This document shows, piece by piece, positions 56,004 through 64,000 of a stretch of DNA of 64,000 nucleotides. How positions within the stretch are numbered: position 1 is the stretch's first letter; every line of letters starts with the position of its first letter. The position numbers and the translations under genes were made by a program. Below the pieces are notes generated by a model. The model saw nothing but the letters and a program-made list of their open reading frames with translations, searched no databases and was not told where the DNA came from. Source of the DNA: Jannaschia donghaensis (GTDB lineage: Bacteria > Pseudomonadota > Alphaproteobacteria > Rhodobacterales > Rhodobacteraceae); assembly GCF_001403795.1 (NCBI RefSeq), contig NZ_CXSU01000012.1, positions 706,838 to 770,837 on the forward strand, given 5' to 3'.

Positions 56004-57635
56004 ATGATCAAGGGTATTCTGTTGGGATCGGCCAGTGCGCTGGCGCTGTCTGCCCTGTTCTTCGTCTCGGTCATCCTGATCGCTCCGCCGCCGCAATCGC
56101 CCACGCGGCCTGCGGCCTCGCTCCCCGATGCGCCGACGCTGCGTGACCAGGCCGAGAGCACGCCGCGCGTGCCCGAGCGGCCCGTGCGCGACGATGCCGT
56201 CGTCGCCGAGGCCCCGGCGGTTCCCACGGGTGATGCAACCCCCGGCGTGGAGGTTCCCGCAGGCAGCCAATTCAACCGCCCCCCCGAAGATCGCGCCGCC
56301 CGAACGCCCGGCGTCGAGGCGGCACCGCGCCCCCTGGCGGTGACCGAAGGGCTGCGCGCGGGGACGACCCCGACGGATGCGCCCGCGCCGCAGACCACAA
56401 GTGCCACGCAACCGACGCCCGGCATCATCGCGGGCTTCGGGGCCGCCCCGCAGGTCGGGGATGCCCCGGCCGTGCCACGCCCGACCGATGAGCTTGCGCC
56501 CCGAACCTTTGGGGAGGTCAATATGGCGGCGGAATCGGCCGCTGCGCCGGCGGATGTCGAAGCGCCCGAAGCGCAACCGGTGCCGGTGCCGGTGATTGAG
56601 ACGGCCGAGGCGGAAGGAGAGCCAGAGCCGGCTGCCGTGGTCGGGCCCTATGTCTCCGAGACAGAGGCCGCGCCATCAGCCCCGTCGACACCCGACGGAG
56701 AGATCGAACTGGCTCAGGCTGAAACCTCGCAGGACGTCGCGCCGGCCGAACCTGCGCAAGATGACCGGGACGCGGAGCCGCAGATCACCGTGGTGGAAAC
56801 CCCGCTGGTGGTGCCGCGCGCCGAGACCCCCCAAGACGACGCCGAACCGGACAATACGGTGATGCCCCGTCGTCTGATCCTGGACAGCGAGCGGCAGGAG
56901 GATGATGCGGATGCCGACGTCGTCACAGTCGCACCGCCGCCCCCGAAGGGCGCGCTGGATCTGCAAGCGGCGAATTTCGAGAACCCGAACGATCTGCCGC
57001 TGATGTCGATCGTCCTGATCGACGATCCCGCCTTCGACGTCGACCGAGAAAGCCTGACGGCCTTCGATTTTCCGGTGACCTTCGCTATCGACCCGACCCG
57101 GCCCGACGCGGCTGAGGTCGCCGCCGTTTACCGCGCTGCGGGGCACGAAGTCGTGGCCCTGGCGGATATCTTCCCCCAAGGGGCGACACCGCAGGATATC
57201 GAGGTTGCCGCCTCTGCCATGCGCCGCGCGTTGCCGCAGGCCGTCGGCCTGCTGGACCGGGCGTCGGGTGGTGTGGCCGGCGACCGCGCCGCGCTGGACG
57301 CGCTGCTGCCGGCGTTGGAAGAAGCGGGCATGGGGTTGCTGGCCCATCCCGCGGGCCTGAACACCGGTGTGACCACGGCGCGGCGCGAAGGGGTTCCGGC
57401 GACGACGCTCTACCGTGTGCTCGACGACGATGCGGAACGGGCCCCGGTCATCGTGCGCTATCTGGACCGGGCCACGTTCGAGGCGGCGCAGGACGGCACG
57501 ACAGTCGTGCTGGGTCGGGCCACGTCGCAGACGGTGACGGCGATCTATTCCTGGCGATTGGGAAACCGGGCGGAGCAGGTGGCGGCGGCCCCGCTGTCGG
57601 CGGTGCTCAAAGCGGCGGGCGAAGCCGAGCCCTAA
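56004..57635 (+). CDS. divergent polysaccharide deacetylase family protein
   Basis: 543 residues. A single N-terminal transmembrane helix or signal anchor ([20 protein letters not shown]) is followed by a long Pro/Ala/Glu-rich disordered stretch (about 30-310) and a C-terminal NodB-like barrel of the DUF610/YibQ group: [40 protein letters not shown] and [15 protein letters not shown]. The usual metal-binding His pair is not obvious, as in other divergent members. AAGGAG lies 8 bases before ATG. Role in the envelope inferred. Stop overlaps convergent bpt. Confidence 0.85.
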   Translation: MIKGILLGSASALALSALFFVSVILIAPPPQSPTRPAASLPDAPTLRDQAESTPRVPERPVRDDAVVAEAPAVPTGDATPGVEVPAGSQFNRPPEDRAARTPGVEAAPRPLAVTEGLRAGTTPTDAPAPQTTSATQPTPGIIAGFGAAPQVGDAPAVPRPTDELAPRTFGEVNMAAESAAAPADVEAPEAQPVPVPVIETAEAEGEPEPAAVVGPYVSETEAAPSAPSTPDGEIELAQAETSQDVAPAEPAQDDRDAEPQITVVETPLVVPRAETPQDDAEPDNTVMPRRLILDSERQEDDADADVVTVAPPPPKGALDLQAANFENPNDLPLMSIVLIDDPAFDVDRESLTAFDFPVTFAIDPTRPDAAEVAAVYRAAGHEVVALADIFPQGATPQDIEVAASAMRRALPQAVGLLDRASGGVAGDRAALDALLPALEEAGMGLLAHPAGLNTGVTTARREGVPATTLYRVLDDDAERAPVIVRYLDRATFEAAQDGTTVVLGRATSQTVTAIYSWRLGNRAEQVAAAPLSAVLKAAGEAEP

Positions 57636-58465
57636 GTCGTTGCCACATCCGGCAGTTCGATCTGCGCGACCTGTTCGGCGATCGGCTCCACCGACAGGGG
57701 ATGGGTGGCATGGGCATGATCGGTGGGATGGCCGATCGGTTGCCAAGCGCGATCCTTGAAGATTTCGAGCGCGGAAAAATGCGCCTTGTATCCCATTTTG
57801 GGCGATCCGGGCACCCAATACCCCAGATAGACATAGGGCAGGGGCGCTTCGCGCGCGATGTCGATGTGGTCGAGAATGATATGAGTGCCGAGCGATTCCG
57901 CCGGCAAGTCCGGATCATAGAACGAATAGACCATCGATAGCCCGTCATCGAGAACGTCCGTCAGACAGACGGCCCGCAATTCGGGCAGGCCACCGGTTTC
58001 CACGGCGCGGTCGTCCCAGTATTCGATGACGCGGGTGCGAACCGGCGTCTCCTCGATCATGGCTGCGAACTCGAAGATGTCCATGTCGGCCATTCCGCCA
58101 TCGGCATGGCGCGCGGTCAGGTATTTGCGGAACAGGGCATATTGGTCTTCGGTGGCCCACGGCGATGTGATCTCGCGCCGCAGGTGGGCGTTGCGGCGTG
58201 TCGTCTTGCGCTGCGACCGGTTGGGCGTGAAGTCTTCCAGCCGGATGCGCGCGGACAGGCAGGCGGTGCAATCGGCGCAGCTGGGCCGGTAGAGGACGTT
58301 CTGCGACCGACGGAACCCCTGCTTGGACAGCTTGTCGTTGAGCGCGCCAGCACCGGAACCCTGCAGCGCGGTGAAGAGCTTCCGCTCCCGCCGACCGTCG
58401 ATATAGGGGCAAGCCTGAGGCGCAGTTACATAGAACTGCGGCGTCAGAGGAAGGCTGTGGCGCAT
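57632..58465 (-). CDS. bpt: aspartate/glutamate leucyltransferase (N-end rule)
   Basis: Attaches leucine to N-terminal Asp or Glu to mark proteins for ClpS/ClpAP degradation. 277 residues. [60 protein letters not shown] and [13 protein letters not shown] with [20 protein letters not shown] are Bpt hallmarks, including the Cys-rich N-domain. ATG 58465 chosen; 58579 adds unrelated residues. Confidence 0.93.
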   Translation of the reverse strand: MRHSLPLTPQFYVTAPQACPYIDGRRERKLFTALQGSGAGALNDKLSKQGFRRSQNVLYRPSCADCTACLSARIRLEDFTPNRSQRKTTRRNAHLRREITSPWATEDQYALFRKYLTARHADGGMADMDIFEFAAMIEETPVRTRVIEYWDDRAVETGGLPELRAVCLTDVLDDGLSMVYSFYDPDLPAESLGTHIILDHIDIAREAPLPYVYLGYWVPGSPKMGYKAHFSALEIFKDRAWQPIGHPTDHAHATHPLSVEPIAEQVAQIELPDVATT

Positions 58466-58508
58466 GAAGTCAGGATCCTGTCTCTCTGATGACCTGACCG
58501 TAGTGACC

Positions 58509-58545
58509 CGGCCCGGCAGGTCAATGGGAAAGACCTGTCGGGCCG
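58509..58545. terminator. strong hairpin between RDD gene and bpt
   Basis: 14-bp stem (58509-58522 with 58532-58545; one G-T pair), loop AATGGGAAA, 45 bases after the RDD-protein stop on the minus strand. No T run, so it may terminate weakly or protect an mRNA end; it also lies in the bpt leader. Confidence 0.5.
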
Positions 58546-58589
58546 CTGTGGTGCGCATTTCGCTACAATGCGTCGCCAATTCAGTCGGA

Positions 58590-59054
58590 TCAGGCGGGGC
58601 GATTGATGGCTGCGCTGCCCAGCACCATGTCCGTAAGCGTTTGCCGCCGATCGGTCACCAGCATCGCGGCGATCGACGCCAGGATCGGCAGGATAAACAT
58701 CATCGACCCGTAGTAGCCGAGGACATGGAGCGTGGCCTGGCCGGTGTCGAACCGATGGCCATCATGCCCGCGCAATTCGATTCCCATCAGTCGCATGCCC
58801 CACGTCGCGGAGCGATTGGAGAGCGTGGAGATACGGTAGAGCGCGCCAATCACGATGAAGAAGACCGGCCAGAGAAAGAAGCCGATGGTCAGCGTGGTGA
58901 TCCCCGCCGCGACGGTCAGCGCGGTGATGACCGCGATGTCGACGACCCAGGCAAAGGTGCGCTTGACGAGGATGCCATCGTAGAATTGCGGCTCGGTCAT
59001 CGCATCGGGCAGCGCGCTCGTGTCGGTTTGGGGCGTGTCGGTCCAATAGGTCAT
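58590..59054 (-). CDS. RDD family membrane protein
   Basis: 154 residues with three hydrophobic segments. [20 protein letters not shown] contains the conserved Arg and Asp of RDD proteins; [20 protein letters not shown] and [17 protein letters not shown] complete the domain. Some members are Na+/H+ antiporters; function here unknown. Follows DUF2852 on the same strand by 67 bases. Confidence 0.82.
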   Translation of the reverse strand: MTYWTDTPQTDTSALPDAMTEPQFYDGILVKRTFAWVVDIAVITALTVAAGITTLTIGFFLWPVFFIVIGALYRISTLSNRSATWGMRLMGIELRGHDGHRFDTGQATLHVLGYYGSMMFILPILASIAAMLVTDRRQTLTDMVLGSAAINRPA

Positions 59055-59121
59055 CGGCGAAGGGCTCCGGCAGAATGGAACGGAAGGGGAAGCCCCGCGC
59101 GGGATGCGCGGGGCAGGGGGG

Positions 59122-59547
59122 TCAGGCGGCGTCCTTGTCGTCGCCGTTGGTCTCGGACCGCTTTTCACGATCTTCCATGAACTGGTCGAACTCGGCCTTG
59201 TCCTTGGCTTCGCGCAGGCGCTGCAGGAATGTCTCGAAGGCTTCCTGCTCGTCCTCAAGTCGACGCAGCATGTCGGTCTTGTAGGTGTCGAACGCCTGGT
59301 TTCCGGAACTGCGGAACCGGGTCGGCGTCATGTGGCGGGCTGAGATGCGATGGGATTTTCCGCTGAACATGCGTTTGCTCCAAATCATATAGGCAAGGAT
59401 GGCGAGGCCGACCGGCCACACGAAGACGAAGCCGAGGACCATGATCGCAATCCAGGCCCCCTTGCCGCGGGCGTCGAGCCAGTCGGTCGTGCGGGTGAAC
59501 CAGGACGCGTTGGTCATCTGTCCGGCATAGGCTTGGGCGGGTGTCAT
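59122..59547 (-). CDS. DUF2852 membrane protein
   Basis: 141 residues with one or two hydrophobic helices (IAIMVLGFVFVWPVGLAILA) and a charged C-terminal coiled region (LRRLEDEQEAFETFLQRLRE). The AYMIWSKRMF and FRSSGNQAFDTYK segments match the alphaproteobacterial DUF2852. Function unknown. ATG 59547 with AGGAGAG upstream. A 7+5+7 inverted repeat lies 65 bases before the start. Confidence 0.8.
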   Translation of the reverse strand: MTPAQAYAGQMTNASWFTRTTDWLDARGKGAWIAIMVLGFVFVWPVGLAILAYMIWSKRMFSGKSHRISARHMTPTRFRSSGNQAFDTYKTDMLRRLEDEQEAFETFLQRLREAKDKAEFDQFMEDREKRSETNGDDKDAA

Positions 59548-59611
59548 CAGGGTCTCTCCTTTGCTGCCCGACGGTCCGGGCGGTGGATGGCCCTGTCTCC
59601 GGGCCGGGGCT

Positions 59612-59630
59612 ATGTGAATGCGTTTCACAT
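59612..59630. promoter_or_regulatory. inverted repeat upstream of DUF2852, possible operator
   Basis: ATGTGAA-TGCGT-TTCACAT, perfect 7-base arms with a 5-base centre, in the 310-base gap between mnmA and DUF2852. The size and spacing fit a dimeric regulator. No matching factor recognised. Confidence 0.5.
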
Positions 59631-59693
59631 TACAGCAGATGGGAAGGGCATGGCGGTACGACAAGAGGGGCGCGGCAAAAAAGTTAAGCGGCT

Positions 59694-59828
59694 TTACATT
59701 GCGGCGGATAAGTCAAGATCGGGATGGTCGAAGGCGTCCCTGACCCATTCCGATACCTGCGAGAGATCATCGATTCGACATATACTGCACCGGTCTTCAC
59801 TCGATGTTTCCCATGCCGATACAACCAT
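59694..59828 (-). CDS. possible 44-residue protein
   Basis: Short ORF just downstream of mnmA on the same strand, ATG 59828. Residues include SSEDRCSICRIDDLSQVSEW and AFDHPDLDLSAAM; the composition is acidic and protein-like, with a Cys-x-x-Cys pair. The ribosome-binding site is weak and I recognise no family. It could be real or fortuitous. Confidence 0.3.
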   Translation of the reverse strand: MVVSAWETSSEDRCSICRIDDLSQVSEWVRDAFDHPDLDLSAAM

Positions 59829-59857
59829 GGGGCGATTTCGCCAGGACTGACCCGACG

Positions 59858-61000
59858 TCAATATCCGCGCCAGATCCATCCGCCGCCAAGGACCCGCGTG
59901 TCGTCCGACCCGTAGAAGACGCAGGCCTGACCTGGGCTGACCCCCTCTTCGGGCGTCAGCAGTTCGACTTCGGCCAGACCGCCGGGTTTGGGCCGCAGGA
60001 TCGCGTCCCGCGGCGGGCGGGTGGAGCGGACTTTGACCCCGATGTGCCATTCCGCGCGGCTGTCGATCGGCGCGTCGCCCAGCCAGTTGATTTCCCGAAT
60101 GGGGACAAGCCGCGTGGCCAGTTCGGACTTGGGGCCGACGATCACCTGCCGCGCGTCGGGGTCCAACCGCACCACATAAAGCGGGTCCGTCAGCCCGCCG
60201 ATGCCCAGGCCGCGACGCTGGCCAATGGTATAGTGGATCACGCCCTCGTGCCGGGCAAGTTCGCGCCCGTCCATATCGACGATCGCACCGGGTTCGCCCG
60301 CGCCGGGGCGCAATTTTTCGATGACGGCCGCATAATCGCCATTGGGCACGAAACAGATGTCTTGGCTGTCCGGCTTGTCGGCGACGGGCAGGCCGTATTT
60401 CGCGGCCAAGGCGCGGGTCGCGTCCTTGTCGGGCAGGTGGCCAAGGGGGAACCGCAGGTAATCCAGCTGCTCGGCGGTGGTCGAGAACAGGAAATAGGAC
60501 TGGTCGCGGACCGGGTCGGCTGCCTTGTGCAGCTCCGCTCCGCGCGTCCCCGTCTTGCGCTGGATGTAATGACCCGTCGCCATGCAGTCGGCGTCGAGAT
60601 CCTTGGCCGTTTCCAGCAGGTCGCGGAACTTCACACGCTCGTTGCACCGGATGCACGGAACGGGGGTTGCGCCGGCAAGATAGGCGTCGGCGAATTCATC
60701 GATGACGGCGTCGCGGAACTTGTTTTCGTAATCCAGAACATAATGCGGAAAGCCCATGGTCTCGGCCACGCGGCGGGCGTCGTGGATGTCGCGCCCGGCA
60801 CAGCACGCGCCCTTTTTGGCCAATGCGGCCCCATGGTCGTACAGTTGCAGCGTGACGCCGACCACGTCGTAGCCTTCGTCCGCCAATTGCGCGGCCACGA
60901 CCGAGCTGTCGACGCCCCCCGACATCGCCACCACGACGCGCGTGTCGGCGGGGGCCTTGGGCAGGCCAAGCGAGTTGAGACGGGGCTGATCGAGAGGCAT
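59858..61000 (-). CDS. mnmA: tRNA-specific 2-thiouridylase
   Basis: Sulfurates U34 of tRNA(Lys/Glu/Gln). 380 residues. PP-loop [18 protein letters not shown]; first active Cys region [19 protein letters not shown]; second Cys in [26 protein letters not shown] and [20 protein letters not shown] are conserved. ATG 61000 preferred to 61030. Divergent from sciP with a 123-base gap. Confidence 0.96.
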   Translation of the reverse strand: MPLDQPRLNSLGLPKAPADTRVVVAMSGGVDSSVVAAQLADEGYDVVGVTLQLYDHGAALAKKGACCAGRDIHDARRVAETMGFPHYVLDYENKFRDAVIDEFADAYLAGATPVPCIRCNERVKFRDLLETAKDLDADCMATGHYIQRKTGTRGAELHKAADPVRDQSYFLFSTTAEQLDYLRFPLGHLPDKDATRALAAKYGLPVADKPDSQDICFVPNGDYAAVIEKLRPGAGEPGAIVDMDGRELARHEGVIHYTIGQRRGLGIGGLTDPLYVVRLDPDARQVIVGPKSELATRLVPIREINWLGDAPIDSRAEWHIGVKVRSTRPPRDAILRPKPGGLAEVELLTPEEGVSPGQACVFYGSDDTRVLGGGWIWRGY

Positions 61001-61123
61001 GGCGATATCCTGACGGGGAAGCGCCGCCACATATAGGAAAATGCGAGATATTCACAAGGCGCGGCTTCACATTGGATTAACGAGGTTCGGGCAGGAAGGC
61101 GGGGCAGTAAAAAGGAGCCTGCC

Positions 61124-61402
61124 ATGTATCTCAGGAAGGGGCCCGGCCCGCGTGTCGTGACCTTGCCGGATGGCACCCAGATGTCGCGCGCAGATCTGCC
61201 GCCAGCCGGGACGACCCGTTGGGTCGCACGGCGCAAGCAGGCGGTGGTGCGCGGCGTGCAGGCTGGCCTCATCACACGCGAGGATGCGATCGCGCGCTAT
61301 GACCTGTCGGACGAGGAACTGGCCGGATGGGAGGAGGCGATGGTGGCCCATGGAACCAATGGCTTGAAAACGACGCTGCTCCAGAAAATTCGACAATCTT
61401 AG
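61124..61402 (+). CDS. sciP: CtrA inhibitor SciP (DUF1153)
   Basis: 92 residues. LRKGPGPRVVTLPDGTQMSR then LPPAGTTRWVARRKQAVVRG and LITREDAIARYDLSDEELAG are the DUF1153 HTH protein. In Caulobacter SciP binds CtrA at promoters and blocks transcription activation; here the gene lies directly upstream of ctrA, as in that organism. AAAGGAG precedes ATG. The relationship to ctrA is strong contextual support. Confidence 0.93.
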   Translation: MYLRKGPGPRVVTLPDGTQMSRADLPPAGTTRWVARRKQAVVRGVQAGLITREDAIARYDLSDEELAGWEEAMVAHGTNGLKTTLLQKIRQS

Positions 61403-61430
61403 GTTGATTGTAATTTTGCTCACGCCGATG

Positions 61431-61445
61431 GTAACGATAAGTTAA
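61431..61445 (+). promoter_or_regulatory. CtrA-like box upstream of ctrA
   Basis: GTAA (61431-61434), 7 bases, TTAA (61442-61445) followed by CC: one mismatch to TTAA-N7-TTAA. It lies in the 92-base sciP-ctrA gap, 49 bases before the ctrA ATG, consistent with autoregulation as in other alphaproteobacteria. Confidence 0.6.
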
Positions 61446-61494
61446 CCATTTGGGCGACAGGGTGGCCCGACACCATAGCCTCCCGGAGAGAGAG

Positions 61495-62202
61495 ATGCGT
61501 ATCCTGCTCGTCGAAGACGACCCGACAACTTCCAAAAGCATCGAGATGATGCTCGGAAGCGCCAATCTGAACGTCTATTCCACCGATATGGGGGAAGAGG
61601 GAATCGATCTGGCGAAACTTTACGACTACGATTTGATCCTATTGGACCTCAATCTTCCCGATATCAACGGCCATGATGTCCTCAAGCAGCTCAGGATGAG
61701 CCGGATCGAGACGCCGATCCTGATCCTGTCGGGGTCCGATGACACCGAAAGCAAGATCAAGGGTTTCGGCGTCGGTGCCGACGACTACATGACCAAGCCG
61801 TTCCATCGGGACGAGCTGATCGCCCGTATCCACGCCATCGTGCGCCGGTCCAAGGGGCACGCGCAATCCATCATCAAGACGGGGCAGGTAGCGGTGAACC
61901 TCGACGCCAAGTCGGTGGAAGTCGATGGTCAGACCGTTCATCTGACCGGTAAGGAATACCAGATGCTGGAGCTTCTGTCCCTGCGCAAAGGGACGACGCT
62001 GACCAAGGAAATGTTTCTGAACCATCTCTACGGCGGCATGGACGAGCCCGAGCTGAAGATCATCGACGTCTTCATCTGCAAGCTGCGCAAAAAACTGTCC
62101 GAGGCGACGGGCGGAGAGACTCATATCGAGACAGTCTGGGGCCGCGGCTATGTCCTGCGCGATCCCGAAGGCAGCTCCACCGAACGGCTGATGCACGCCT
62201 GA
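61495..62202 (+). CDS. ctrA: cell-cycle response regulator CtrA
   Basis: OmpR-type regulator of 235 residues. Receiver: [20 protein letters not shown], phosphoacceptor Asp51 in [18 protein letters not shown] switch Lys in [20 protein letters not shown]. Winged helix: [20 protein letters not shown] and [18 protein letters not shown] then VWGRGYVL. In Rhodobacteraceae CtrA controls motility, competence and gene-transfer agents. GAGAGAGAG precedes ATG 61495. A strong terminator follows. Confidence 0.97.
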   Translation: MRILLVEDDPTTSKSIEMMLGSANLNVYSTDMGEEGIDLAKLYDYDLILLDLNLPDINGHDVLKQLRMSRIETPILILSGSDDTESKIKGFGVGADDYMTKPFHRDELIARIHAIVRRSKGHAQSIIKTGQVAVNLDAKSVEVDGQTVHLTGKEYQMLELLSLRKGTTLTKEMFLNHLYGGMDEPELKIIDVFICKLRKKLSEATGGETHIETVWGRGYVLRDPEGSSTERLMHA

Positions 62203-62219
62203 TCGGCTGACAGTCATGA

Positions 62220-64000
<1,781 letters not shown>

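Overview
The window is a contiguous piece of a high-GC alphaproteobacterial chromosome, most likely from the Rhodobacteraceae (Roseobacter/Rhodobacter relatives). Evidence for this is the adjacent sciP (DUF1153) and ctrA genes, the family-restricted proteins DUF6477, DUF6456 and DUF2852, the Fur/Mur-type regulator, the trpGDC-moaC-moeA-lexA arrangement, the comEC gene that converges on lexA, and a GTTC-N7-GTTC LexA box of the alphaproteobacterial type. There is no phage, insertion sequence or CRISPR array. Genes are dense and many neighbours overlap by ATGA or GTGA.

Layout. 1-3.6 kb: cobalamin biosynthesis (cobB-cobA leftward, cbiD-cobK rightward). 3.5-5.6 kb: DNA glycosylase, carboxylesterase, HNH endonuclease. 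5.6-13.0 kb: a leftward block with a Na+/H+ antiporter, a cupin, two EamA exporters around enolase, PilZ, Fur and SelO. 13.0-19.3 kb: nucleoside hydrolase, FbpA-type iron-binding protein, mazG, M20 amidohydrolase, gluQRS, trmFO. 19.5-25.4 kb: LysR regulator, gyrA, dsbB, VTT membrane protein, zinc metallopeptidase. tRNA-Leu(CAA) lies at 25.5 kb.

25.6-30.9 kb is the most unusual part. A non-coding stretch of about 680 bases with several RNA-like hairpins leads into a 38-residue ORF. The stop codon of that ORF is embedded in the Shine-Dalgarno sequence of a 1515-residue protein, which has two RTX modules and a C-terminal Hint domain. 31-38.5 kb: a small membrane protein, an orphan FbpC-type ATPase, two periplasmic cell-wall enzymes (a DUF882/M15-like peptidase and an L,D-transpeptidase), an lpxD-ACP-ketosynthase operon, and an IalB protein. 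The ialB-herA gap (38.5-38.9 kb) contains two leftward units that look like small RNA genes, each ending in an intrinsic terminator.

38.9-51.7 kb: HerA-like ATPase, GNAT, guaA, MttB-family methyltransferase, DUF6477/DUF6456, gltA, gltX, comEC, lexA. 51.8-59.5 kb: moeA, moaC, trpC, trpD, trpG, a divergent polysaccharide deacetylase, the N-end-rule transferase bpt, RDD and DUF2852 proteins. 59.7-64 kb: mnmA, sciP, ctrA and the start of ligA.

Regulation. One-mismatch CtrA-type sites (TTAA-N7-TTAA) lie upstream of ctrA, in the gltX/comEC gap and in the DUF6477/DUF6456 gap. A perfect LexA box covers the lexA promoter. The fbpA promoter is built into a 13-bp palindrome that also sits exactly at the end of mazG. 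CtrA and LexA both have family precedent for controlling DNA uptake and gene-transfer-agent functions in Rhodobacteraceae, so comEC beside lexA with a CtrA-like site is a coherent regulatory neighbourhood. All functional assignments come from reading motifs by eye; no database search was run.
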